A DNA stretch of 64,000 nt from NCBI GenBank assembly GCA_040255675.1, contig JBDZVM010000010.1, forward strand, positions 48,227 through 112,226, read 5' to 3'. The stretch is from JBDZVM01 sp040255675. GTDB lineage: Bacteria; Actinomycetota; Actinomycetes; Acidothermales; Acidothermaceae. Both the position numbers and the translations under genes were made by a program. The notes below the pieces were generated by a model. The model did no database searches and was not told where the DNA came from. It was given only the letters and a program-made list of their open reading frames with translations. The stretch's first letter is position 1, and the number at the start of each line of letters is the position of its first letter. Positions 42,745-51,166 of the stretch are shown in pieces.

Positions 42745-44682
42745 GTGTCGATTCCGGCCGAGATCGCGGACGGCGATGCCGTCGAGACGCGACGCCGCCG
42801 CATCGGCGAGATCCTCGTCGAACAGGGTTTTCTCACTCACGGCCAGCTCGGCGAGGCGCTCACGCGACAGCACAAGACCGCGACCGGGCACCGGCGTCCG
42901 CGACTTGGCGAAGTCGTCGTCGACCTCGGGTATTTGACTGAGGCGCAGCTGGCGAAGGCGCTGGCCGAATCGCTCGGCCTCGAGCTGCTCGACCTTTCCC
43001 GCCGCGAGATCGATATCGCGACCGCGCGCATGCTGCCGCGCCAGGTTTCCGAGCGCGACAAGGTGCTGGTCGTCGACCAGCTCGGCGAAGGCGGCACGCA
43101 CCTGCTGGTGGCCACCGCCGACCCGACCAACGTGGTGGCGCTGGACGACGTTCGGCTCTATACCGGCGCGACGTCACTCACCGTGGCGGTCTGCACGTCG
43201 TCGCAACTTCGAGACCAGCTGGGCCGGGCGTGGTCGCTCAGCGACACCCAGGCGGAGTTCCACGCGCTCGAGGAGCCGCCCTCGGCGACCGCCGACGACG
43301 TCGAGCTTGCGGCGGCGGCAGCCGAAGCACCGACCGTGCGACTCGCCAGCGGAATCATGGCCGAGGCGGTGCGGCTCGGTGCCAGTGACATCCATGTGGA
43401 ACCGCAGGCCGACGAGCTGCGGATCCGTTACCGCGTCGACGGCATGCTTCGCGACGCCGTGCGACTGCCGCGCTCGGCCGCGCCGTCGCTCGTCAGCCGG
43501 TTCAAAATTGTCTCGGGCCTCGACATCGCCGAACGCCGCGTTCCGCAAGACGGCCGCGCTCGCTTCAGCGTCGAAGGCGACGTCATCGACACGCGGGTGA
43601 GCACGTTGCCTGCCGTCCGTGGCGAGAAGGTCGTCATTCGCCTGCTTCACAGCGGCGACAGCGTTCCCGACATCTCCGCTTTGGGCCTGGACGACGGCCA
43701 GCTCGACACGCTGTTGTCGTTGTCACGCGCGCCGCAAGGACTCGTGCTGATAACCGGGCCTACCGGCTCCGGCAAGACGCACACGCTTTATTCGCTGCTA
43801 TCGCGAATCGCGACCTCCGACAAGAACGTCGTCACTGTCGAAGACCCCGTCGAGATTCAACTGCCCGGCATCACGCAGGTGCAGACCAACGTGCGAGCGG
43901 GTCTTTCTTTTGGCACGGGCTTGCGCTCGATTCTTCGGCAAGACCCGGACGTCGTCCTCGTGGGCGAAGTGCGCGACATCGAAACCGCCGAACTCGCTTT
44001 GCAGGCGTCGCTGACCGGCCATCTGGTGCTCACGACGTTGCACACCAACAGCGCGGTGGCGGCCGTGAGCCGCCTTGTCGACATGGGCATCGAGCCGTTC
44101 TTGATTGCGTCGTCGCTGACGCTGGTGGTCGCGCAGCGCCTGGTGCGCAAACCCTGCCGAGATTGCGCAAGTTCTTACACGCCGAGCAAGCGCGTGCTCG
44201 AACTGCTGGGCCTGGCAAAACGCGACCTTGCCGGTGCCAGGCCGATGCGCGGAAAAGGTTGTGAAGCGTGCGGTCACACCGGTTATCGCGGCCGTACCGG
44301 AATTTTCGAACTTCTTCCTGTGACGGCACGCTTGCGACGAACCCTGATTGCTACACCGACCGAAGCGGCCGTCGGGGCCGCCGCGCGCACGGCCGGCATG
44401 ATGACATTGCGCGCCTCGGGCCTCGCCTGCGCTCGTCGTGGCGACACGACATTTGAAGAAGTGCTGCGCGTCACGCACGTCGACGCCGGCGACGGACGGC
44501 GTTGCACGTCGTGCGATCGCGCGCTCGCGGACGACATGGTCGCCTGCCCGTGGTGCGCGACCGTTGTGGCCGACGGTCACTGCTCGTCGTGCGCTCGCCC
44601 GCTCGAGGCAGACTGGAGAATCTGCCCGTGGTGTCGCGAACCCCTCACCGCGGCCAATCCCGCCTCGCCTGGAGGTGCGTAG
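42745..44682 (+). CDS. PilB/GspE-type secretion ATPase with C-terminal double zinc ribbon
   Basis: 645 residues; GTG at 42745 with GGAGG upstream. The N-terminus has two MshEN-like motifs (RIGEILVEQGFLTHGQLGEAL and RLGEVVVDLGYLTEAQLAKA). The ATPase shows GASDIHVEPQ near 211, Walker A ITGPTGSGKTHTLY near 334, the Asp box VVTVEDPVEIQLPG, VGEVRDIETAELALQAS and TLHTNSA, and the two CxxC pairs of PilB. Unusually, the last 60 residues add CTSCDRAL, CPWC, CSSCARPL and CPWC, a double zinc ribbon. No other pilus or secretion gene is in the window, so its machinery is elsewhere. Confidence 0.88.
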   Translation: MSIPAEIADGDAVETRRRRIGEILVEQGFLTHGQLGEALTRQHKTATGHRRPRLGEVVVDLGYLTEAQLAKALAESLGLELLDLSRREIDIATARMLPRQVSERDKVLVVDQLGEGGTHLLVATADPTNVVALDDVRLYTGATSLTVAVCTSSQLRDQLGRAWSLSDTQAEFHALEEPPSATADDVELAAAAAEAPTVRLASGIMAEAVRLGASDIHVEPQADELRIRYRVDGMLRDAVRLPRSAAPSLVSRFKIVSGLDIAERRVPQDGRARFSVEGDVIDTRVSTLPAVRGEKVVIRLLHSGDSVPDISALGLDDGQLDTLLSLSRAPQGLVLITGPTGSGKTHTLYSLLSRIATSDKNVVTVEDPVEIQLPGITQVQTNVRAGLSFGTGLRSILRQDPDVVLVGEVRDIETAELALQASLTGHLVLTTLHTNSAVAAVSRLVDMGIEPFLIASSLTLVVAQRLVRKPCRDCASSYTPSKRVLELLGLAKRDLAGARPMRGKGCEACGHTGYRGRTGIFELLPVTARLRRTLIATPTEAAVGAAARTAGMMTLRASGLACARRGDTTFEEVLRVTHVDAGDGRRCTSCDRALADDMVACPWCATVVADGHCSSCARPLEADWRICPWCREPLTAANPASPGGA

Positions 44683-44691
44683 GATCGAATC

Positions 44692-45861
44692 GTGTTTCGA
44701 TCCGACCACAGCGCCGACACCAGCGACACCTCCCTGACCCAGGATTCGATCATGGCGGCGCTCGCGACGGTGCAAGATCCCGATATTCACCGCCCGATCA
44801 CCGAGCTCAACATGGTCGAGCGCGTCGACATCGCGCCGAACGGCCACGTGAGCGTCAGCGTCCTGTTGACCATTCCGGGCTGCCCGCTGAAAGACCGCAT
44901 CAGAAGCGACGTGACAAAGGCGCTGTCGAACGTGCCAGGTATCACGGGTATCGACGTCCAGCTCGGCTACATGAGCGACGAACAACGCGCCGCGCTGAAA
45001 GAACAATTGCGCGGCAACGCCGGCCCGGAAAAAAAGATTCCGTTCAACGACCCTGATTCGCTGACCCGAGTTTTCGCGGTGGCGTCAGGAAAAGGTGGCG
45101 TCGGAAAATCGTCGATCACCGTCAACCTGGCGACGGCACTCGCGCGCCGGGGCCTCGCGGTCGGCTTGCTCGACGCCGACGTGTACGGGCATTCGGTGCC
45201 GCGCATGCTCGGCCTCGACGGTGCCCGGCCGACCCAGGTTGCCGGCATGATCATGCCGCCTCAGGCCTACGACCTTCGGGTTATCTCGATCGGCATGTTC
45301 GTCGAAGGCAACACGCCGATCGCCTGGCGCGGCGCGATGCTGCACCGCGCTCTCAACCAATTCTTGACCGACGTCTATTGGGGCGACCTCGACATCTTGC
45401 TCGTCGATTTGCCGCCGGGCACCGGCGACATCGCGATTTCACTCGCGCAATTCATGCCGGGTGCTGAACTGCTGATCGTGACGACGCCACAGCTCGCGGC
45501 CGCCGAAGTGGCCGAGCGAGCGGGCACGGTCGCGTTGCAGACGAAGCAACGCATCGCCGGCGTGATCGAAAACATGGCGTATTTGCCGTGCCCGCATTGT
45601 GCTGAACGGGTCGACGTTTTCGGCTCCGGCGGCGGGCCCGCGGTGGCGGCGGCGCTGTCACACGCTTTTGGCACCGAGGTGCCGCTGCTCGGTCAAGTTC
45701 CGCTCGACCCGCGCATCGTGTCAGGCGGCGACAACGGCATGCCTTTCGTGCTCGCCGAACCCGATGCTCCCGCGGCCCTCGAATTGCGGAAAATCAGCGA
45801 CGCGCTCGCGGTCCGCGAGCGCGGTCTGGTCGGCCGCTCGCTCGGCGTCCAGCCCGTGTAG
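44692..45861 (+). CDS. mrp: Mrp/NBP35-family Fe-S cluster carrier ATPase
   Basis: 389 residues. An MIP18-like domain comes first (ALATVQDPDIHRPITELNMV, 23-42), then the deviant Walker A SGKGGVGKSS at 132-141, LLDADVYGHSVPRMLG, LLVDLPPGTGD and the cluster-binding CPHC near 302. Mrp carries 4Fe-4S clusters to target proteins in the cytoplasm. It starts nine bases after the PilB-like gene and converges with the anti-sigma gene, as mrp lies near sigE in mycobacteria. Confidence 0.93.
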   Translation: MFRSDHSADTSDTSLTQDSIMAALATVQDPDIHRPITELNMVERVDIAPNGHVSVSVLLTIPGCPLKDRIRSDVTKALSNVPGITGIDVQLGYMSDEQRAALKEQLRGNAGPEKKIPFNDPDSLTRVFAVASGKGGVGKSSITVNLATALARRGLAVGLLDADVYGHSVPRMLGLDGARPTQVAGMIMPPQAYDLRVISIGMFVEGNTPIAWRGAMLHRALNQFLTDVYWGDLDILLVDLPPGTGDIAISLAQFMPGAELLIVTTPQLAAAEVAERAGTVALQTKQRIAGVIENMAYLPCPHCAERVDVFGSGGGPAVAAALSHAFGTEVPLLGQVPLDPRIVSGGDNGMPFVLAEPDAPAALELRKISDALAVRERGLVGRSLGVQPV

Positions 45862-45870
45862 TCAGGTTGG

Positions 45871-46371
45871 TCAGGGCCGCCGGTAGACCACCGACAGCGC
45901 CGAGCGCGGATGTGTTCGGACGACGGGAGTCCACGACGGCGTCGGCAGGTTGTTCACCGACACCACGGTCGTGGAGACGACCGCGCCCCCAGGCACGGTC
46001 GACGCGGCGCCCGTCGCGCCGATAGTTGCCGCGCCTCCGCCGACGGCAAGCACCGAGGCGGCGACCCCGGCCGCGGCGACGTAACGGCGCACCGGGGGGC
46101 GGTGGTTCGCGGCTGCCGGCCGCATGTCGACCACCGGCAAGACGTCAGGGCGTCGCGGCATTCGCGCCAACGAGTCGAGCAAGCCTTGAGCCACGAACAA
46201 ATCAGCATCCGCCCGCGCGGCCAGTGCCAAACGCGTTTTCATCAAGTGCGCGGTTTCGACGTCCGCCTTGCATTTGTCGCAGGCGGCGATATGGGCGAGT
46301 GCGCGTTCGCGAGCCGTGCCATCGAGCTCGTCGTCAACCAGCGCGGACGCCGCGTCGCCGAGATGCGTCAT
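45871..46371 (-). CDS. rseA: Anti-sigma factor with zinc-finger domain and one membrane segment
   Basis: 166 residues. The N-terminal HIAACDKC (27-34) is the HxxxCxxC of the zinc-binding anti-sigma (ZAS) domain. A hydrophobic segment [20 protein letters not shown] near 97-116 places the C-terminus outside the membrane. It starts in a 4-base overlap with the sigE stop and should hold SigE inactive until stress. It fits Rv1222 (RseA) by position, though the membrane segment makes it more like membrane anti-sigmas. Confidence 0.85.
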   Translation of the reverse strand: MTHLGDAASALVDDELDGTARERALAHIAACDKCKADVETAHLMKTRLALAARADADLFVAQGLLDSLARMPRRPDVLPVVDMRPAAANHRPPVRRYVAAAGVAASVLAVGGGAATIGATGAASTVPGGAVVSTTVVSVNNLPTPSWTPVVRTHPRSALSVVYRRP

Positions 46372-46955
46372 GACGTGGCGAGCCCCATCGGACGAGGAAC
46401 CGCACGGCGCGCCGTCTTGTTCGCGGCTTCCGGCGCGCGATGCCGCAACGCCTCGCGCAAATGCGCTCGCCCGCGATGGATGCGGCTTCGCACGGTGCCC
46501 AACTTGATGCCGAGCACGTCAGCGATCTCTTCGTACGACAAGCCTTCGATGTCGCACAGCACGACGGCGGCACGAAATTCGGGAGCCAGCGAGTCGAGGG
46601 CGCGCTGAACGTCGGTGTCCCAATGCGTGTCGTCGTAGGCCTGCGCCGGCGTGGGCTCACGGCCGGCCAGGCGCTCGGGGGCGTCGTCCGCGAAAGACTC
46701 GAAGCGAATCCGCGCGCGGCGGCGCATCGAGTCGAGGAACAAGTTCGTGGTGATCCGGTGCAGCCAACCTTCGAACGTGCCCGGCGTGTACGACGACAGC
46801 GATCGAAAGACGCGCACGAACACGTCCTGCGTGAGATCTTCGGCATCGTGGGCGTTGCCGGTCAACCGGTAGGCGAGCCGGTAGACGCGCGGACCGTAGT
46901 CGCGCACGACGTCGTCCCACGCGGGCGGATCCCAGTCAGCAGCGGGCTCGGTCAT
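46368..46955 (-). CDS. sigE: ECF RNA polymerase sigma factor, SigE type
   Basis: 195 residues from the ATG at 46955; the frame is open to 47018, but homologues start near here. Region 2 shows [29 protein letters not shown] and [18 protein letters not shown]; region 4 shows [44 protein letters not shown]. Very close in wording to mycobacterial SigE, the envelope-stress sigma factor. It is coupled to its anti-sigma by ATGA and preceded by a likely ECF promoter. Confidence 0.92.
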   Translation of the reverse strand: MTEPAADWDPPAWDDVVRDYGPRVYRLAYRLTGNAHDAEDLTQDVFVRVFRSLSSYTPGTFEGWLHRITTNLFLDSMRRRARIRFESFADDAPERLAGREPTPAQAYDDTHWDTDVQRALDSLAPEFRAAVVLCDIEGLSYEEIADVLGIKLGTVRSRIHRGRAHLREALRHRAPEAANKTARRAVPRPMGLATS

Positions 46956-47073
46956 CGAGGTGACACCTCCGTCAAGGTGCTCGGCGCCGTCTTTGCGGCG
47001 ACCGGCGAGTACCCGCATCGTGCGTCCCGTTCCTGAGGTTTTCCTGATGAGCCGATAAGCGTCGCCTATGAAA

Positions 47074-47100
47074 AACGCCGTAGCGCCACAATAGGTTCCC
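47074..47100 (-). promoter_or_regulatory. Candidate ECF sigma promoter upstream of sigE
   Basis: On the minus strand GGGAAC (47100-47095) is followed after 17 bases by CGTT (47077-47074), matching the GGAAC/GTT pattern of SigE- and SigH-type promoters, about 120 bases before the sigE start. This would allow sigE to activate itself. Confidence 0.4.
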
Positions 47101-47181
47101 GATCACAGCGTTCCAGATCACAACCCCGTCGCGGCCGTGAACTAGGCTGCGAACAGTACCGCCGATTGGAGGGAGTTCGCC

Positions 47182-47817
47182 ATCTCCGGCTTGCAGGCGA
47201 CATGGGCCTACACCGAGGCCTTCATCGGCGAAGACGACGTCTTGACCGCGGCGGCGGCCAGAGGCAAAGAGCTTGGCGCGGTGCCGATCATGCCAGGCGG
47301 CGGCGCCGCGTTGCGGTTCATCGCGGCGACGATCGACGCCAAAGCAGTGGTCGAGATCGGCACCGGCTGTGGAGTTTCGGGCGTCTGGCTGCTGCGCGGC
47401 ATGAACCCGCAAGGCGTGCTCACCTCGATCGACGCCGAGGCCGAGAATCAACGACTGGCCAAGCAGGCCTACGCCGACGCCGGGTTCACGCCACAGCGCA
47501 CGAGATTGATCAGCGGCATGGCGCTCGACGTCCTGCCTCGACTCACCGACGGCGCTTATGACTTGGTGTTTTGCGACGGTGAGAAGACCGAATACGGCGA
47601 TTACCTCACCGAAGCGCTTCGGTTGTTGCGGCCGGGCGGCGTCGTGGCGTTCGACAACTCGACCTGGCACGACAAGGTCGCCGATCCGGCTCAGCGCGAC
47701 CCCGAGACGATCGCGATTCGCGAAGTCGGCAAGGCCGTGCGCAACGATCCGCGCCTGGTGCCGACGTTGTTGCCGGTGGGCGATGGCCTGCTCGTGGCCG
47801 TCAAGCGCGAGGCGTGA
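47182..47817 (+). CDS. SAM-dependent O-methyltransferase, Rv1220c-like
   Basis: About 211 residues. AVVEIGTGCGVSGVWLLRGM near 55 binds S-adenosylmethionine; LTSIDAEAENQRLAKQAY and DLVFCDGEKTEYGDYL carry the acidic ligands of the catechol O-methyltransferase-like family. No ATG or GTG fits: the clear ribosome site GGAGGG at 47168 is eight bases before an ATC at 47182, while the nearest usual start is a TTG at 47191. The gene is divergent from sigE, as in mycobacteria. Substrate unknown. Confidence 0.83.
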   Translation: MSGLQATWAYTEAFIGEDDVLTAAAARGKELGAVPIMPGGGAALRFIAATIDAKAVVEIGTGCGVSGVWLLRGMNPQGVLTSIDAEAENQRLAKQAYADAGFTPQRTRLISGMALDVLPRLTDGAYDLVFCDGEKTEYGDYLTEALRLLRPGGVVAFDNSTWHDKVADPAQRDPETIAIREVGKAVRNDPRLVPTLLPVGDGLLVAVKREA

Positions 47818-47820
47818 CCC

Positions 47821-48474
47821 TTACGGCGTGGGCGCCGGTGTGGCGCCAGCGAGCAGGCTCGCATAGTCCCAATAGGTCAGCGGTTCCGCCGTCAGCGTGC
47901 CGTCGGCCAGCGGCATTTGGGTCAGCTTGCCGTCCAGGCTGATCAAGACGGCGTCGACGCCGGGATACGAGACGGCGCTCATGACGACCTGTGCCGTGGC
48001 GAGCACCTGGTCAGGCGAACGAATATCACCGAAGCTCTTCGATAAGTCGATCGTCGCTATCGAGTTGACGACGCTGACCCGGTTCAGCGCCGGAGAGGTA
48101 TTGATCGCGGTGGAGATGCCCTGCGACGCCTCCGCGTCGGACGGTCCTTGCAGCAAGGTGCGAATCAACCGGTCGAGCGTCGAAACCTGCGTGCGTGGCC
48201 GGAATTCGGCGACCAGCGAGTTGTTCGACACCAGGTAGATCGTCGAAGCCGGCGCGCCCGCGGGTGGTGGCGACGGAGAGTAGAGAACGGACGGCGGCGG
48301 TGACACCGCGGAAAGCGTCGGCGATGGCGAGGACGACGGCGATGGCGACGTCGTCTCGAGAAGCGGCACGTCATCGCTCGGGATCACCGTCGCGTGCCGC
48401 TGACCGCCGATTCCGCACCCCGCAAGGGCTAGCAGGACGACGAGAGCAGCGGCGAGCCGCGGGAGTCGTCGCAT
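47821..48474 (-). CDS. GerMN-domain lipoprotein, short LpqB-like
   Basis: 217 residues. The lipobox LAGC puts the lipidated Cys at about residue 20. A Pro/Ser linker (about 35-75) leads to one GerMN domain with STLDRLIRTLLQGPSDAEAS and IATIDLSKSFGDI. LpqB of the MtrAB system has this domain but also a C-terminal propeller, which is absent here. The ATG overlaps the kinase stop (TGATG), so the lipoprotein is made with its kinase and may tune it. Confidence 0.82.
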   Translation of the reverse strand: MRRLPRLAAALVVLLALAGCGIGGQRHATVIPSDDVPLLETTSPSPSSSPSPTLSAVSPPPSVLYSPSPPPAGAPASTIYLVSNNSLVAEFRPRTQVSTLDRLIRTLLQGPSDAEASQGISTAINTSPALNRVSVVNSIATIDLSKSFGDIRSPDQVLATAQVVMSAVSYPGVDAVLISLDGKLTQMPLADGTLTAEPLTYWDYASLLAGATPAPTP

Positions 48475-49856
48475 CAAGCCGCCACCGGCAGCTCGACGAC
48501 GAATCGCGCGCCGCCACCCGGCCGGTCTTCCACGGAAACCGCGCCACCGTGCAAGGCGACATGCTCGGCCACGAGTGCCAAGCCTAGGCCGACGCCGGTT
48601 CCGGGCGCGCGACGTCCGGCACCGCCGCGCGCGAACCGTTCGAATACTCGTTCTTTATCGGCGTCAGGAACGCCCGGCCCGCCGTCGTCGACTTCGAACC
48701 GGACGCCGATAAGCGACTTGCACAAACCGAGCCTGACGACGCCGCCGGCGTATCGATCGGCGTTTTGCGAAAGGTTCGCGAATGCGCGCTCGATTCGGCG
48801 TTTGTCGATGCGCAGCCGCGCATTTTCGACGTCCGGTGAAATTTCCACGGGTACGCCCGGACACACGATCGCACTGACCCGCCTGATGAATTCGCCGGCC
48901 ACGACGTCGTCGAGCGCGAGGCTGGTCGCGCCCGCGTCGGCGCGCGAAATTTCGAGCAGGTCTTCGACAAGTCGCTGAAACGAGGTGGTTTCGGCGCGCA
49001 TCAGCTCGAGCGCTTGACGTTGGGCCTCGGTCCAGTTGCCGGTGTTGCGGCCCAGCACGACCAGCGACGTCGCCAACGTCGTCAGCGGTGAACGCAGTTC
49101 GTGGCTGATGTCGGAAGCAAAGCGAGCGTCGCGCGCCAAGCGTTTTTGCAAAGCGTCGACCATCGCGTTGAACGCGGCCGCCAATTTCGCGAGGTCTGGG
49201 TCTTCGGCCACCCGCAGCCGTGTCTCGAGGTGCCCGCCGGCGATGTCGTCGGCCGCCGACGCGACATCGCGCACGGGTTGCAGCGAACGTTTGCTGGCCC
49301 AACTGCCGAGCGCCGCGCCCGCGGCGGCAGTGACCAGAGCCGCGATGGCGAGTGACGCCGAAAGAATTCGAAGCGTCGAGTCGAGTTCGCGCAGCGAATA
49401 CACCTGGAAATAAACGGCATCAACCGATTCGAGAGGTACCGCAACCGCGATCGACGTCGTGCCGGCGTCGTCGAAACGCTGCATGGCAGCCGTACCGTGC
49501 ATGCCTTTGTCAACAACGTCGGTTGGCAGCACGTTCGGGCCTAACCCGACGGACGTCGTAAACCAGCGGCCCTGGCGGTAAACCAACGAATCGGATTCGC
49601 TGCCCGTCGGCAATGTGCCAAGGAATTTGGTGATGTCGACGTCGGCGGAACGCAGCCCCGAACGCACCAAGCGCGCGTTCGTCAGCGTTTGATGTTTGGC
49701 CGAGGTTTCGCGCTCGTTCAACAAATACTTGCGCGCCAACCCGAAGGCGAGCGTCGCCATGACGACGGCGAGAATGAGCGCGCCGACCGCGAAGACGAGT
49801 GTGACTCGTGACCGCAGCCCGAGTCGCCGCCGAAACAGCCGCCGTAAAAGACTCAC
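48474..49856 (-). CDS. Sensor histidine kinase, MtrB-like
   Basis: 460 residues. Membrane segments at about 17-40 and 164-186 flank a 120-residue outer domain; a HAMP domain follows (LQPVRDVASAADDIAGGHLETRL), then the phosphorylated His at about 252 in SDISHELRSPLTTL, and the ATPase with NLSQNADRYAG, DDGGPGVPD and GTGVGLGLALV. It should phosphorylate the regulator encoded just upstream, with which it overlaps as GTGA. The signal is unknown; MtrB relatives respond to cell-wall and osmotic state. Confidence 0.9.
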   Translation of the reverse strand: MSLLRRLFRRRLGLRSRVTLVFAVGALILAVVMATLAFGLARKYLLNERETSAKHQTLTNARLVRSGLRSADVDITKFLGTLPTGSESDSLVYRQGRWFTTSVGLGPNVLPTDVVDKGMHGTAAMQRFDDAGTTSIAVAVPLESVDAVYFQVYSLRELDSTLRILSASLAIAALVTAAAGAALGSWASKRSLQPVRDVASAADDIAGGHLETRLRVAEDPDLAKLAAAFNAMVDALQKRLARDARFASDISHELRSPLTTLATSLVVLGRNTGNWTEAQRQALELMRAETTSFQRLVEDLLEISRADAGATSLALDDVVAGEFIRRVSAIVCPGVPVEISPDVENARLRIDKRRIERAFANLSQNADRYAGGVVRLGLCKSLIGVRFEVDDGGPGVPDADKERVFERFARGGAGRRAPGTGVGLGLALVAEHVALHGGAVSVEDRPGGGARFVVELPVAA

Positions 49857-50539
49857 GGCTGCAACTTGTAGCCCAGCCCGCGCACCGTGACGAGCAGTTC
49901 AGGCTGCCCAGGATCGGCTTCGATCTTCGTGCGCAACCGCCGCACATGGACGTCGACGATGCGACCGTCGCCGAAGTAGTCGTAGCTCCACACTCGCTCG
50001 AGCAGCAGTTCGCGGCTGAACACTCGCTGCGGCGCCGACGCAAGCTCGCACAGCAGCCGGAATTCGGTGCGGGTCAGGTGGATCGGCGTGTCGCCGCGGC
50101 GCACCTCACCGGCGTCGGGCCTGATCTCGAGGTCGCCGATCTTGATGACCTCGCCGCCGGGTATGTCGGCGGACGCCGGCCGGCTGCGCCGGCGAAGCGC
50201 GCGGATGCGGGCTGACAGCTCCTTCATCTCGAACGGCTTCGTGACGTAGTCGTCAGCACCGGCCTCAAGGCCGGCCACGACGTCGTGGGTGTCGGTTCGC
50301 GCGGTGACCATGATGATCGGGACGTCGCTGGTGCGCCGAAGCTGGCGGGTGCACTCGAAGCCGTCGATGTCGGGCAGCATCAAGTCGACCAGCACCACGT
50401 CGGCGCCGTCCTGGCTGAACAGCGCGAGCCCCTGCTCGGCAAGCGCGGCCTCGACCACCTCATGGCCCTCGTCTTCGAGCGCGAGCCGCATCGACATGCG
50501 AATGCGGTCGTCGTCTTCGATCAGCAAGATGCGCGACAC
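49853..50539 (-). CDS. OmpR-type response regulator, MtrA-like
   Basis: 228 residues from the GTG at 50539. Receiver: ILLIEDDDRIR with phospho-acceptor Asp at about 52 (VVLVDLMLPDIDG), and KPF near 101. The winged-helix domain has LTRTEFRLLCELASAPQRVF and VDVHVRRLRTKIE. No Shine-Dalgarno sequence precedes the start; CATATT lies six bases before it, which could be a -10 box for a leaderless transcript. First gene of a regulator-kinase-lipoprotein operon. Confidence 0.9.
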   Translation of the reverse strand: MSRILLIEDDDRIRMSMRLALEDEGHEVVEAALAEQGLALFSQDGADVVLVDLMLPDIDGFECTRQLRRTSDVPIIMVTARTDTHDVVAGLEAGADDYVTKPFEMKELSARIRALRRRSRPASADIPGGEVIKIGDLEIRPDAGEVRRGDTPIHLTRTEFRLLCELASAPQRVFSRELLLERVWSYDYFGDGRIVDVHVRRLRTKIEADPGQPELLVTVRGLGYKLQP

Positions 50540-50725
50540 GCGCCAAATATGCCATGGACGTCGCGTCGGCGTCGGGCCGCGTAGATCCGCGCCGGATTCG
50601 TCACGCAACCGCAAACCATTTGGCACGGGGTTGGACACATTGCGCGGGCAGTGTGAGAGCGGTCGGGGGATCGCCAGCCGCGAAGCCCTCGAATGCGAGG
50701 TTCCGCACGAGAAGGGAAGCCGCCG

Positions 50726-51166
50726 ATGTACCAGGCCAGCAGCCAGAACCTTTTTCGCTTCGACGTGGAGCGCGAAGAAGCCCGGACCGTCGTCCGGTTG
50801 TTCGGGGAGCTCGATTTGGCCAACGCCCGGCGACTTCGCGAGGCGTTCAGCGCCCTCGGCGAAGAGGCGTTCAGCGTGCTCGGCGAGAGCGATCAGGGCG
50901 AGCTGCTGGTCGATCTCGCCGAGGTTCCGTTCATCGATTCGACCTGCCTCGCCGTCTTGGTGTGGGCCGGCAACCGCTGCCGCGAGCAGGGACGCCAGCT
51001 CGTCTTACGCTCCCCGACCCGAGCCGTGGTGTCCGCGCTCGCGGCCAGCGGGTTGCTTCGCTCGTTTCGCTACGACGCGTCGAGCCTCGACAGCGCCAAG
51101 CCCTGGCCGACCCGGCTGCCCGCGGCGCCCACGCCACGCCCGCGTCTCGCGCAGGTGAACGGCTAG
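50726..51166 (+). CDS. STAS anti-sigma factor antagonist-like protein
   Basis: 146 residues from the ATG at 50726 (AAGGGA upstream). VVRLFGELDLANARRLREAF and LLVDLAEVPFIDSTCLAVLVWAG are the STAS core; the usual DSSG reads DSTC here, so a Ser is still at the phosphorylation position. The tail from about 115 is Pro-rich. It probably binds an anti-sigma kinase not encoded nearby. Its 3' end overlaps pepA by four bases in convergent orientation. Confidence 0.82.
   Translation: MYQASSQNLFRFDVEREEARTVVRLFGELDLANARRLREAFSALGEEAFSVLGESDQGELLVDLAEVPFIDSTCLAVLVWAGNRCREQGRQLVLRSPTRAVVSALAASGLLRSFRYDASSLDSAKPWPTRLPAAPTPRPRLAQVNG

Noticed and set aside
43798..45006. Open frame of 402 codons on the minus strand
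   Set aside because: Opposite the PilB-like and mrp genes, crossing from one to the other; no start signal or motif.
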